Below, piece after piece: positions 1-8,321 of a DNA stretch of 64,000 nucleotides; within the stretch, counting starts at the first letter, position 1, and every line of letters begins with the position of its first letter. Both the position numbers and the translations under genes were made by a program. A model generated the notes under the pieces. That model saw nothing but the letters and a program-made list of their open reading frames with translations, was not told the origin of the DNA and did no database searches. The stretch spans positions 62,001-126,000 of the forward strand of contig NZ_AP025146.1 in NCBI RefSeq assembly GCF_019977755.1, given 5' to 3'. This DNA is from Vibrio penaeicida. GTDB taxonomy: Bacteria > Pseudomonadota > Gammaproteobacteria > Enterobacterales > Vibrionaceae.

Positions 1-93
1 ATTGTTAAAGATTAGTTAACCAAAGTAACTTCATTTTTCACTATTGTTAAATTGTTATAGTGAAAATTCTGGTAAACTAATAGAGGTAAAAAA

Positions 94-1299
94 ATGATCC
101 TAGATGCCAGTTATACATTATTAGTCGCATGTATCGCGCTACTCATAGGAATGTTTGTCGTAAAATTTACCCCGTTCCTACAAAAAAACCACATACCAGA
201 AGCCGTCGTTGGTGGCTTTATTGTTGCAATTGTTCTGTTAATTATTGATAAAACATCAGGTTATTCGTTTACTTTTGATGCTTCATTGCAAAGTTTATTA
301 ATGCTCACATTCTTTTCCTCTATCGGGCTAAGTTCTGACTTTTCTCGACTGATTAAAGGAGGAAAGCCGTTAGTTCTATTAACTATTGCAGTAACGATCC
401 TAATCGCCATTCAAAATACTGTCGGCATGAGTATGGCTGTCATGATGAATGAAAGTCCATTTATTGGCTTAATTGCAGGTTCAATTACTCTAACAGGTGG
501 TCATGGTAATGCCGGAGCATGGGGCCCTATTCTCGCTGATAAATATGGTGTAACAGGCGCCGTTGAATTAGCGATGGCTTGTGCAACACTTGGATTAGTG
601 TTGGGTGGTTTAGTTGGCGGCCCTGTTGCCCGTCATCTTTTGAAAAAGGTCTCTATTCCTAAAACAACCGAGCAAGAGCGCGACACTATCGTTGAAGCTT
701 TTGAGCAACCAAGCGTCAAAAGAAAAATCAATGCAAATAACGTTATTGAAACCATTTCAATGCTGATTATCTGTATTGTTGTTGGTGGCTATATCAGTGC
801 ATTGTTTAAAGATACTTTTCTGCAACTGCCTACTTTTGTCTGGTGTTTATTTGTCGGTATTATTATCCGTAATACACTGACTCATGTATTTAAACACGAA
901 GTGTTTGAGCCGACCGTCGATGTATTAGGTAGCGTTGCTTTATCGCTTTTCTTGGCAATGGCGTTAATGTCATTAAAATTTGGTCAATTGGCAAGCATGG
1001 CAGGGCCAGTATTAATTATCATTGCTGTACAAACTGTTGTCATGGTGCTATTTGCCTGCTTTATCACCTTCAAAATGATGGGCAAAGATTATGATGCTGT
1101 CGTGATCAGCGCGGGTCACTGTGGCTTTGGTATGGGAGCAACACCAACAGCAATTGCGAATATGCAAACAGTCACAAAAGCATTTGGACCATCACATAAA
1201 GCTTTCCTTGTCGTTCCTATGGTCGGTGCCTTTATTGTTGATATTTCAAACAGTATCTTAATTAAAATATTTATTGAAATTGGTACATACTTTACCTAA
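94..1299 (+). CDS. gltS: Sodium/glutamate symporter GltS
   Basis: A 401-residue polytopic inner-membrane protein with about ten hydrophobic segments and a central hydrophilic loop around residues 190-215. It fits the GltS family, which imports glutamate with sodium. The two glycine-rich re-entrant regions typical of the family are visible: GSITLTGGHGNAGAWGP near residue 130 and SAGHCGFGMGATPTA near residue 345. Length matches the family (about 400). An AGAGG ribosome site lies just before the ATG. It reads towards a truncated lysR on the same strand and looks like resident chromosome next to the IS10 junction. Substrate assignment rests on family resemblance. Confidence 0.9.
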   Translation: MILDASYTLLVACIALLIGMFVVKFTPFLQKNHIPEAVVGGFIVAIVLLIIDKTSGYSFTFDASLQSLLMLTFFSSIGLSSDFSRLIKGGKPLVLLTIAVTILIAIQNTVGMSMAVMMNESPFIGLIAGSITLTGGHGNAGAWGPILADKYGVTGAVELAMACATLGLVLGGLVGGPVARHLLKKVSIPKTTEQERDTIVEAFEQPSVKRKINANNVIETISMLIICIVVGGYISALFKDTFLQLPTFVWCLFVGIIIRNTLTHVFKHEVFEPTVDVLGSVALSLFLAMALMSLKFGQLASMAGPVLIIIAVQTVVMVLFACFITFKMMGKDYDAVVISAGHCGFGMGATPTAIANMQTVTKAFGPSHKAFLVVPMVGAFIVDISNSILIKIFIEIGTYFT

Positions 1300-1529
1300 T
1301 AGCTACACACTACTCGGCGTACTTCTCCTAACAATTTATTATAGGGCAGTATGCCGAGCCGCTTTCTTACCCCGTATATTCCCCTAGTCAATCTATTTAG
1401 CTTGCACGTTTACGAATTAATTCTCGTGACAACTAAACCAAAATTTGAATTATGACGAGTATATCTGATTATTTATACTTTATTCGTTAGAATAGTCCGT
1501 AGAAATAAATAATCAGTAGGCTACATGGA

Positions 1530-1651
1530 ATGAAATTAAGACATCTCGATATCTTTTATGCTGTAATGACTTGTGGTTCCTTAACGCGTGCGGCTGAAGT
1601 TTTACATATTTCTCAACCCGCGGCGAGTAAAGCACTCAAACATGCTGAGCA
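1530..1651 (+). pseudogene. LysR-family regulator, 5' fragment cut by IS10
   Basis: An ATG at 1530 opens a frame encoding a typical LysR helix-turn-helix start (MKLRHLDIFYAVMTCGSLTR, then AAEVLHISQPAASKALKHAE). After 41 codons it runs into the end of IS10, where a TGA at 1653 closes it. A LysR protein is normally near 300 residues, so only the DNA-binding helices remain. The frame beyond IS10 (from 2981) does not continue a LysR sequence and stops after about a dozen codons, so the rest of the gene is absent here. The remnant cannot make a functional regulator. Confidence 0.85.
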
Positions 1652-1664
1652 CTGAGAGATCCCC

Positions 1665-2873
1665 TCATAATTTCCCCAAAACGTAACCATGTGTGAATAG
1701 ATTTTGAGTAAGCAGGGTTGCAGCCACGAGTGAGTCTTCCCTTGTTATTGTGTAGCCAGAATGCCGCAAAACTTCCATGCCTAAGCGAACTGTTGAGAGT
1801 ACGTTTCGATTTCTGACTGTGTTAGCCTGGAAGTGCTTGTCCCAACCTTGTTTCTGAGCATGAACGCCCGCAAGCCAACATGTTAGTTGAAGCATCAGGG
1901 CGATTAGCAGCATGATATCAAAACGCTCTGAGCTGCTCGTTCGGCTATGGCGTAGGCCTAGTCCGTAGGCAGGACTTTTCAAGTCTCGGAAGGTTTCTTC
2001 AATCTGCATTCGCTTCGAATAGATATTAACAAGTTGTTTGGGTGTTCGAATTTCAACAGGTAAGTTAGTTGCTAGAATCCATGGCTCCTTTGCCGACGCT
2101 GAGTAGATTTTAGGTGACGGGTGGTGACAATGAGTCCGTGTCGAGCGCTGATTTTTTCGGCCTTTAGAGCGAGATTTATACAATAGAATTTGGCATGAGA
2201 TTGGATTGCTTTTAGTCAGCCTCTTATAGCCTAAAGTCTTTGAGTGACTAGATGACATATCATGTAAGTTGCTGATAGGTTTCCAGTTTTCCGCTCCTAG
2301 GTCTGCATATTGTACTTTTCCTCTTACTCGACTTAACCAGTACCAACCCAGCTTCTCAACGGATTTATACCATGGCACTTTAAAGCCAGCATCACTGACA
2401 ATGAGCGGTGTGGTGTTACTCGGTAGAATGCTCGCAAGGTCGGCTAGAAATTGGTCATGAGCTTTCTTTGAACATTGCTCTGAAAGCGGGAACGCTTTCT
2501 CATAAAGAGTAACAGAACGACCGTGTAGTGCGACTGAAGCTCGCAATACCATAAGCCGTTTTTGCTCACGGATATCAGACCAGTCAACAAGTACAATGGG
2601 CATCGTATTGCCCGAACAGATAAAGCTAGCATGCCAACGGTATACAGCGAGTCGCTCTTTGTGGAGGTGACGATTACCTAACAATCGGTCGATTCGTTTG
2701 ATGTTATGTTTTGTTCTCGCTTTGGTTGGCAGGTTACGGCCAAGTTCGGTAAGAGTGAGAGTTTTACAGTCAAGTAAGGCGTGGCAAGCCAACGTTAAGC
2801 TGTTGAGTCGTTTTAAGTGTAATTCGGGGCAGAATTGGTAAAGAGAGTCGTGTAAAATATCGAGTTCGCACAT
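1665..2873 (-). CDS. IS10 transposase
   Basis: A 402-residue DDE transposase, full length for IS10. It starts MCELDILHDSLYQF, as in Tn10 IS10-Right. The IS4-family catalytic elements can be seen: a first acidic residue in VLVDWSDIR (near residue 97), a second in LIVSDAGFK (near 161), and the YREK-type block KRMQIEETFRDLK (near 290). It moves IS10 by a cut-and-paste reaction. No frameshift or stop is present, so it should be active in principle. Expression in IS10 is limited by the antisense RNA-OUT encoded at the start of the gene. Confidence 0.97.
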   Translation of the reverse strand: MCELDILHDSLYQFCPELHLKRLNSLTLACHALLDCKTLTLTELGRNLPTKARTKHNIKRIDRLLGNRHLHKERLAVYRWHASFICSGNTMPIVLVDWSDIREQKRLMVLRASVALHGRSVTLYEKAFPLSEQCSKKAHDQFLADLASILPSNTTPLIVSDAGFKVPWYKSVEKLGWYWLSRVRGKVQYADLGAENWKPISNLHDMSSSHSKTLGYKRLTKSNPISCQILLYKSRSKGRKNQRSTRTHCHHPSPKIYSASAKEPWILATNLPVEIRTPKQLVNIYSKRMQIEETFRDLKSPAYGLGLRHSRTSSSERFDIMLLIALMLQLTCWLAGVHAQKQGWDKHFQANTVRNRNVLSTVRLGMEVLRHSGYTITREDSLVAATLLTQNLFTHGYVLGKL

Positions 2874-2933
2874 TTTGTTGTCTGATTATTGATTTTTGGC
2901 GAAACCATTTGATCATATGACAAGATGTGTATC
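2866..2933 (+). ncRNA. IS10 RNA-OUT antisense RNA
   Basis: The plus strand across the transposase start contains the known RNA-OUT segment. It opens TCGCACATTTTG and closes ACAAGATGTGTATC, and the two ends pair into a long stem-loop. In IS10 this roughly 70-nt RNA pairs with the transposase messenger (RNA-IN) and blocks its translation. Boundaries are placed from recollection of IS10 and may be off by a few bases. Confidence 0.7.
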
Positions 2934-3024
2934 TACCTTAACTTAATGATTTTGATAAAAATCATTAGGGGATTCATCAGTGCTCAGCATAGTTTCTTCA
3001 ACTACCAACAGTAGACCTGATTAG

Positions 3025-3903
3025 TTAAAATATCTCGATAAAAGGCGCATTCGAAAAGGCTTGTTTTACTGATTCATATATAAGATCTTCTTTATCTATC
3101 CTCGCTTCGATTTCGTCGAATTCTTCAGATATATGTTCCATTAACCATTGCTTTGTAACTGCCCAATTCATCAAAATCTGGCTTGGGGCATTGAGTGTCT
3201 GACTAACCCACTCGGCATTAAGTGAATCGATAGGAATTTCTTGCCAGTGTTCAACACGCCGTATATAAGTATCTCCGTCACAATTTTGGTTACTTTTAAT
3301 ACCAATAATTTCACCATCGTCATACCACTGTTGCGATTGTTCAGTAGTCATTTCTACTTGATTTTCCCACCTAAAACTTTCATCAATATCTGTTGCCTGA
3401 CAAATTTCAATGTAATGGTATAACCTCGTATCTGAAACGAAATTTGCTAGTGGACGTAAAGCTCTTATTAAGTGATTTATTTCAGGTTCCCCTTCCTGAT
3501 TAGCAACCGTAGTGTAAGCGCTAGTGAGGCAATTAGACTCGTTTTGGAGTTCTTTCATTTTTGGCGTCACATAATCGGTGTCAGTAAACCAAGTGTTGAG
3601 TAACTTCTTTTTTTGCGGATCGTACAAAATCGCGCCACAGAGACTATTTTGATCAGAAAAATGTCCAACTATTTCCTCCTTTGGCGGGAGCTCCGGTTGT
3701 GTGCCTGTTATTTTTCCTACCGACTCTACGGCCTTGCAGTAAGTTTGAATTGGATATTTAGCTAAAAATATAAGTGAACCTTCCATGAGGCGCTTTAATG
3801 CTGGAATGTGTTCTATCAGAGCGATGCTTAAAACTTTAGCTTTAGTAAGTTTTGAACCATCGAATTTTAACTCTTTAATGGTTACTGCACTTGTCGAAAT
3901 CAC
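3025..3903 (-). CDS. Hypothetical protein, 292 aa
   Basis: A 292-residue protein that I do not recognise. It has no signal peptide or membrane segment and is acidic towards its C-terminus (around EEFDEIEARIDKEDLIYES). I chose the GTG at 3903 because a GAGGG ribosome site lies seven bases upstream; no ATG lies in the first 30 codons. It is the first gene beyond the IS10 junction, reads towards IS10 and stops only about 45 bp from it. It is well separated from umuC. It may be island cargo of unknown role. Confidence 0.6.
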   Translation of the reverse strand: MISTSAVTIKELKFDGSKLTKAKVLSIALIEHIPALKRLMEGSLIFLAKYPIQTYCKAVESVGKITGTQPELPPKEEIVGHFSDQNSLCGAILYDPQKKKLLNTWFTDTDYVTPKMKELQNESNCLTSAYTTVANQEGEPEINHLIRALRPLANFVSDTRLYHYIEICQATDIDESFRWENQVEMTTEQSQQWYDDGEIIGIKSNQNCDGDTYIRRVEHWQEIPIDSLNAEWVSQTLNAPSQILMNWAVTKQWLMEHISEEFDEIEARIDKEDLIYESVKQAFSNAPFIEIF

Positions 3904-4135
3904 TATTACACCCTCGACCTATCCGCGGTCTTCCAATGGCCTTGTACTTGATGTCTGGAAAAATTGAAAGCCTGATGAAATATTTCCTACTAACTCTTTC
4001 CAGACATCATGATCAATTTAAAAATAACACAAAAATCTCAACTAAGTGTCTGAATTATCATTTGTTTGTGTTCGATCCAGCTTTGTCTTTAATCTAATAT
4101 TCAACTAGTTACCAGAATAGCTATCGTTCACACAA

Positions 4136-5416
4136 TCAAATGCACTTAACGCAAATCAGATCACTAATGTCGGTAAAATAGTCTTCCAGTCTTTCGAAGG
4201 TGATGTTGCCTTGTCGTTCACTGTATTCAGACTTTTCAGATGCAAATTTGATCGCGCTCGAACCAAAACGACTACGCAAAGCGTCCATCGTAGAGTTGAG
4301 CTCCGGTTTGTTGTCACTGGTATCAAACAGCGAGAATTGTTTGTGCTCACAGTCAAGGAGGGCCGGCGCGCCAACTCCTACTTTATAAATCGGTTGTTCA
4401 TGGAGCGAAGTTGGCAGTAAATCAACCAACCTCTCTCTAAACATTTTTATCGCGCTTGATGTATCACTGAGCCCATATTCCAGCGGTAACTCAATTTTCC
4501 GACTGAATGGTTTACACGCCTCGTGTTTACTCGTAGAGACAAAAGCACTGATTGTTATGGCCTCTGACTTTTGCGATCGGACTTTTCTAAAGACCTCTGC
4601 AGTGTGGTGCGCCAGCTCCGCAAACAAGTCGTCTTCATTGCGTAGTCGATCTCGATAAGAGGAGGTGCTCCATATCTGCTGCTTCTTGCCCCGCGACTCT
4701 GAAATGTCATAAATTGTAATACCATTCAATTCGTGAATGATATTCGCAACGTTGATTGAGTACTTACGTTGATAAACTTTGGGATCACAAACTTTGAGCT
4801 GGTATGCGTTAGTAATCCCTTCCATGGTTAGATGTCGGGTCAGTCTGGAGCCAATACCCCATGTTTTACCGATCGGCATTGCTTTCAATACCTGATCTAT
4901 TTGCGACTGAGTGACTAAGACGCATTGACCGTTCATACCGGCCATGTTCTTTGCTGCCCAGCTTGCGGCTTTTGTCAGTAACAACGTTTTAGCTACACCA
5001 GCCCCCGTTGCTACGCCTGTTTCCTTGTAGACTTTGCGCCTCAACTGACTGATAAAATCTTCAATCGAAACACCAATCGAATACAGCTTCTCTATATTGA
5101 CGAAAATTTCATCGACACTGTAGCGCAAAGTTGGGCAGTGTTGAACTTCTTGCTCAATGACAGTCATAAAGCGATCGCTTAGATAACTGAACGTATTAAA
5201 GTTTGCCCTGAAAACAGCGCCGGAATGCAGGCGCAGTCGATCAATTGAATCCCAAATTGGCTCGAATTTGTTTATCTGAAGCTGAGAAGCTCGGCGCGAA
5301 TTGGCAATGGAAATACCTTGGCCAGCCGTAACCAATACCGGTGCATGTGCGAGCTTCGGCTTATAGATAACCGACGATGAAGCATAAAAGCGAGAGCCAT
5401 CAATGATTGCCAGCAT
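4136..5416 (-). CDS. umuC: Y-family DNA polymerase, UmuC-like (divergent)
   Basis: A 426-residue UmuC/ImpB/RumB-type translesion polymerase. The first metal site is in AIIDGSRFYASS (D6) and the second in LRYSVDEIFVN (D102, E103), matching the UmuC DVNSFYAS and YSIDEAF motifs. Helix-hairpin-helix-like sequence (KTWGIGSRLTRHL) follows, then a little-finger and C-terminal tail region. Length is close to UmuC (422). The ATG at 5416 has GAGGT nine bases upstream, inside the end of the umuD-like gene, so the two are translationally coupled. With a UmuD'-like partner it would copy damaged DNA in the SOS response. Similarity to chromosomal UmuC is moderate, which fits a mobile version. Confidence 0.85.
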   Translation of the reverse strand: MLAIIDGSRFYASSSVIYKPKLAHAPVLVTAGQGISIANSRRASQLQINKFEPIWDSIDRLRLHSGAVFRANFNTFSYLSDRFMTVIEQEVQHCPTLRYSVDEIFVNIEKLYSIGVSIEDFISQLRRKVYKETGVATGAGVAKTLLLTKAASWAAKNMAGMNGQCVLVTQSQIDQVLKAMPIGKTWGIGSRLTRHLTMEGITNAYQLKVCDPKVYQRKYSINVANIIHELNGITIYDISESRGKKQQIWSTSSYRDRLRNEDDLFAELAHHTAEVFRKVRSQKSEAITISAFVSTSKHEACKPFSRKIELPLEYGLSDTSSAIKMFRERLVDLLPTSLHEQPIYKVGVGAPALLDCEHKQFSLFDTSDNKPELNSTMDALRSRFGSSAIKFASEKSEYSERQGNITFERLEDYFTDISDLICVKCI

Positions 5417-6113
5417 GAATACCTCGGATCAAACGTAGCGCATATCGAACGACACCATGCATTCGTAAGTAGTCTTTCTCTTGGTTTACTTTGTAGGGTT
5501 TAAAAGCAGCGTTGTCTGAATACAAAGTACTGCGCTCTACATCAATTCGCTTACACACTAACTCGTGATTTAAGGCAATTACACATACGTCACCACTGAT
5601 TGGCGTCAAATGCCGTTCAAGGATCATAATGTCGTCATTGAAGATATAGGGCAGCATCGACTCACCTTTTGCACGACAAAGGACAGTTGAAAGCTCGCGC
5701 TCGATCAAAAATTGATGAATATCTAGCTCAACCAAATTCGCATGAACAGGCAGTGGTACCGGCTTGCGATAGTGATGCACCGATAACGAAATTACACCGA
5801 GTAAAATCGTCGGGTCGCAGTCTTCAAGACCCATTTGATGTTGTCGATATTTCTTGAACTCAACGACAAAAGTTTCGTCATGGTTTTCGACTAGCACCAA
5901 ATCAGACATCAATGGTTGCAACGCGGCATCGACTAGCAACCAGTCACCCTTGCAGATCCCGTATTTTTCATAAGTGGCAGGGCTTGGTACCAACTGCATC
6001 GAGTGAGGGGAGTGTACGAAAACGTTATTCAAGTTGATCGCATTGTCTCGATGGACCAGTGTTGGGTTTTCAAATGCGCTAATTCCCGCACTCACAGTCA
6101 GATTGATCTGCAT
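5400..6113 (-). CDS. umuD: UmuD-like S24 peptidase with a second, degenerate UmuD module
   Basis: A 237-residue protein, longer than UmuD (about 140). The C-terminal half is an S24/LexA-type self-cleaving serine peptidase: CRAKGESMLPYIFNDD carries Ser152 and LVCKRI carries Lys188, at the usual spacing of about 36. The N-terminal half (residues 8-90) also resembles UmuD, with AINLNNVFVHSP followed by GICKGDWLLVDAAL and ETFVVEFKKY. There the catalytic Ser-Met is missing and the Lys position reads Glu, so that half looks inactive. The gene overlaps umuC by 17 bp and lies 16 bp downstream of a perfect LexA box. The probable role is control of the adjacent polymerase. Confidence 0.83.
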   Translation of the reverse strand: MQINLTVSAGISAFENPTLVHRDNAINLNNVFVHSPHSMQLVPSPATYEKYGICKGDWLLVDAALQPLMSDLVLVENHDETFVVEFKKYRQHQMGLEDCDPTILLGVISLSVHHYRKPVPLPVHANLVELDIHQFLIERELSTVLCRAKGESMLPYIFNDDIMILERHLTPISGDVCVIALNHELVCKRIDVERSTLYSDNAAFKPYKVNQEKDYLRMHGVVRYALRLIRGIHAGNH

Positions 6114-6129
6114 ATTAGACTAAAAAACA

Positions 6130-6149
6130 TACTGTTTATACATACAGTA
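6130..6149 (-). promoter_or_regulatory. LexA (SOS) box before umuDC-like operon
   Basis: TACTGTTTATACATACAGTA is a perfect CTGT-N8-ACAG palindrome and differs at only two positions from the E. coli consensus TACTGTATATATATACAGTA. It sits 16 bp upstream of the UmuD-like start, where LexA would cover the promoter. The operon should be induced by DNA damage. Confidence 0.92.
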
Positions 6150-6267
6150 ATTATAGAGCAAGTCTCCATTATCCGTCCATAACACCAATTTCTGTTCGAT
6201 TAGAAATCGTACAAACCTTTTCGCTTATACAGGCATATCTGATTTTTTATACATGCCAGGAGCAATC

Positions 6268-6528
6268 ATGAAATCGAGCACACGGGAAGACGAGCTGAAA
6301 AAAGAAGCGCTGCATCATTTTGTTTTTAGTTTAGTGAGCTTCATGGGATTCATAGTGACACTTTTAATTGGGCCTCCCTTGGCCTCACTGCTTCTATTCG
6401 CAACCTGCGCCTATTGTTTTTATCTGGGATTAGACAAGGTCTTCTTCGAGATAGGCCGTCAAGAATACGGCATCCCGACGAGTAAGAAAGAGTGCTCATG
6501 TACAGAAAAGAGTGACACACACTCATGA
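6268..6528 (+). CDS. Small membrane protein, 86 aa
   Basis: Starting at the ATG at 6268, which has an AGGAG ribosome site five bases upstream (better than the ATG at 6253), the product is 86 residues. It has a charged N-terminus, two hydrophobic segments (about residues 17-38 and 40-58) and a hydrophilic C-terminal tail with two cysteines. I do not recognise a family. The stop overlaps the next start (ATGA at 6525), so it begins an operon of small island genes on the plus strand, divergent from umuDC across a short promoter region. Confidence 0.6.
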   Translation: MKSSTREDELKKEALHHFVFSLVSFMGFIVTLLIGPPLASLLLFATCAYCFYLGLDKVFFEIGRQEYGIPTSKKECSCTEKSDTHS

Positions 6529-6677
6529 ACAAAGACCAGTTTGATACATACCAGCAAGGCTACAACGCCTACTTAGACGGCGCTGATGAAACTTCCAATC
6601 CCTATAATGGATTGTCATCGGAATTATGGAGTGATGGCTGGCAAGACGCAGAAGAAGATGAGCAACGTTTCGTTTAA
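6525..6677 (+). CDS. Rmf/CrpP-like small protein, 50 aa
   Basis: This 50-codon frame starts ATGAACAAAGACCAG and ends TAA at 6677. The product has the pattern GYNAYLDGADETSNPY followed by LWSDGWQDAEED. That recalls the ribosome modulation factor/CrpP fold, whose members share GYxAxxxG, NPY and W..GW..A. Rmf itself dimerises 70S ribosomes in stationary phase; CrpP relatives on mobile elements have other roles. The start overlaps the preceding gene's stop by four bases. A second, different Rmf-like gene lies on the same island at 11843-12043. Family membership is inferred from this short pattern only. Confidence 0.6.
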   Translation: MNKDQFDTYQQGYNAYLDGADETSNPYNGLSSELWSDGWQDAEEDEQRFV

Positions 6678-6687
6678 AGGTGCTGCT

Positions 6688-6852
6688 ATGCAAAAAATTT
6701 CAAAAGAACTCAGCCTGATATTGGATTTTCTATTAAGCGTACTGATTCTATTAACGGTCTCATCACCCGTTTTAAAGCTGTTCTGTCTTGGATATTTCGC
6801 TTCTTGTGGGTACCAATTGTCCAAATTCTATATGGTTCGTAATAAGTCCTAG
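6688..6852 (+). CDS. Small membrane protein, 54 aa
   Basis: The ATG at 6688 has AAAGG seven bases upstream, and the gene begins 10 bp after the Rmf-like gene. The 54-residue product is mostly two hydrophobic stretches (ILDFLLSVLILLTV and PVLKLFCLGYFASCGY) flanked by charged ends. No family is recognised. In size and layout it resembles the membrane protein at 6268. A longer frame from 6586 exists but lacks a ribosome site and covers the Rmf-like gene. Confidence 0.5.
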   Translation: MQKISKELSLILDFLLSVLILLTVSSPVLKLFCLGYFASCGYQLSKFYMVRNKS

Positions 6853-6895
6853 CCTAGAGCACGCGAAGGTTGGGATTAAATGTAAGGAAATTGAT

Positions 6896-7198
6896 ATGGG
6901 ATACATCGGGAAATTCGGAAGTAAAGACGTTGCACCAGAGTTCCACTGCAGTCACTACGGTACGCCGAGTTGGTCTGGTTTGCATGAATCTAAGGTGACT
7001 TCAGAAATTGAGCAAGACATTAAAGCTTTTGTCAGCGTTGAGGCTAGACGTAAGGGCAACAATGATTTCGTACAAAACTGTATGAACGAAAACCAAGCAT
7101 TTTTCCATCCAGGATATTTAGGGGGATGGGTTCACGAAATGTGGCTGGAATATTACAAACAGGGCGTTGAAGAAGCAAAACAGCGCTTAGGGCGTTAA
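6896..7198 (+). CDS. Hypothetical protein, 100 aa
   Basis: The ATG at 6896 has AAGGA about eight bases upstream and opens MGYIGKFGSKDVAPEFHCSH. The 100-residue product has no signal peptide or membrane helix. Its second half carries NENQAFFHPGYLGGWVHEMW and EEAKQRLGR, a length and tryptophan pattern that loosely recalls the Rmf-like proteins nearby, though I would not assign it. It is followed after 12 bp by the next gene, so it is in the same operon. The upstream extension to 6788 is unlikely. Confidence 0.6.
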   Translation: MGYIGKFGSKDVAPEFHCSHYGTPSWSGLHESKVTSEIEQDIKAFVSVEARRKGNNDFVQNCMNENQAFFHPGYLGGWVHEMWLEYYKQGVEEAKQRLGR

Positions 7199-7210
7199 TT
7201 GGAGATACGG

Positions 7211-7888
7211 ATGACGAACGAGACACTCGACCCAGGTTACTATATGGAATGCACTGTTTCTCAGACTTGCTTAGACAACCTCTTTAGGCAGATAGAGATT
7301 CAGTATGGGGCACTGAACAAAGAAGCTAAAGCTATGATGCGGCACGTAGCAGGCTTCACTGAGATGGTCAGCGATTCAGCTCTGACTAGCACTGAAATTG
7401 ACTACTTATGGTCATGCATCAACAACCCGATTAGCCACCTCAAATTACAGATTGAAATCTACAAACGTGCTTACAAGACACTAAATATGAATGGTGTTTT
7501 GGACTTGATCCGCGCAGACAGTGGGTACAAGCGATACCGAATCGGTTGGTTAAAAGGGGATTCTGATGCTCAATATGTTTGGGCAAAAGGCAACCTCACA
7601 TTCTTAATTTGCTATCTACAGCTGCGACTTGAAGAGAACATCCATTACGACAAAGTGGATCTTCAATTTACTCCCGATATCGTTTCAACGATGTTGGTAT
7701 CCAGCTTTGATGTGTGCAGCGCACGACCATCGGACAATGCCTTAGATGTCTCAATTCACGACTCAAGAGAGTTGAACATTAACACTCTAGAGTATCGAGA
7801 ATGGTTAACTTCAATGGAAGGAGTTCTACCAGATAAACACACAATTCTTGGTCGACTAGGGCCGCAGGCTTTCGACATTGTTGTTTAG
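7211..7888 (+). CDS. Hypothetical protein, 225 aa
   Basis: The ATG at 7211 has GGAG six bases upstream (a TTG at 7199 would add four residues). The 225-residue soluble protein is not recognised. It has mixed helical sequence, several cysteines near the N-terminus (MECTVSQTCL) and no signal peptide. It starts 12 bp after the preceding stop, and the next gene starts 22 bp after its own stop, so it belongs to the plus-strand operon of island genes starting at 6268. Confidence 0.6.
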   Translation: MTNETLDPGYYMECTVSQTCLDNLFRQIEIQYGALNKEAKAMMRHVAGFTEMVSDSALTSTEIDYLWSCINNPISHLKLQIEIYKRAYKTLNMNGVLDLIRADSGYKRYRIGWLKGDSDAQYVWAKGNLTFLICYLQLRLEENIHYDKVDLQFTPDIVSTMLVSSFDVCSARPSDNALDVSIHDSRELNINTLEYREWLTSMEGVLPDKHTILGRLGPQAFDIVV

Positions 7889-7910
7889 GGCTCATCAAAA
7901 GGGTAACTGG

Positions 7911-8321
7911 ATGAAGATCAAGATATCAGGCAACGTAGGCAGACAAGAGATCCTTGAAATCGTCTCTGCAGCACTCAAGGAACTAGAGGACGCAGGTGTT
8001 GAAGAGTACAAAGCAGTCAACCTTTTCTTCACTCCATACGTTTCACAGGAAAAGGTGGTACCACGAATCAACGGTCAAGAATTTGATTGGACTGTTCCAA
8101 GTCTAAAATCACATATAACGTACTCGCGTGATAATAAGGGCGAAATTGTCATGAGTTATCAGAAAGGATTAAATGCAGATTTGATTCTAGACAATAAGAT
8201 TACGGTGGATGAACACATTGAGCTGGTCACTCAAAAAGTTCATGACCGCCAAGAAACCGAAAGAGCACATAACAAAAGTATGCTTAATCAGTTTACCAAT
8301 GAGTACAGAGCAAGAGATTAA
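7911..8321 (+). CDS. Hypothetical protein, 136 aa
   Basis: The start at 7911 follows a GGG-containing ribosome site. The 136-residue product opens MKIKISGNVGRQEILEIVSA, then has a region rich in beta-type sequence (VNLFFTPYVSQEKVVPRING) and a charged helical end. No family is recognised. It overlaps the next gene by 23 bp in another frame, which suggests translational coupling within the same operon. Confidence 0.55.
   Translation: MKIKISGNVGRQEILEIVSAALKELEDAGVEEYKAVNLFFTPYVSQEKVVPRINGQEFDWTVPSLKSHITYSRDNKGEIVMSYQKGLNADLILDNKITVDEHIELVTQKVHDRQETERAHNKSMLNQFTNEYRARD

Larger units (their letters stand above)
1652..2980 (-). mobile_element. IS10 (IS4 family), complete 1329 bp
   Basis: The element runs from CTGAGAGATCCCCTC at 1652 to the outside end at 2980, whose reverse strand begins CTGATGAATCCCCTAATG. 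The length is exactly the 1329 bp of IS10, and the single transposase matches IS10 as I know it. The transposase faces the outside-end promoter on the minus strand. Flanking 9-mers are TGCTGAGCA (1643-1651) and TGCTCAGCA (2981-2989). Both fit the IS10 target consensus NGCTNAGCN, but they are reverse complements rather than direct copies. Confidence 0.95.

Noticed and set aside
1308..1360. CTCGGCGTAC ... AGTATGCCGAG after gltS as a terminator
   Set aside because: The loop is about 25 bases and there is no T-run; probably chance or a weak structure.
6586..6687. Extension of the 54-residue membrane protein upstream to 6586
   Set aside because: It would overlap the Rmf-like gene and lacks a ribosome site.
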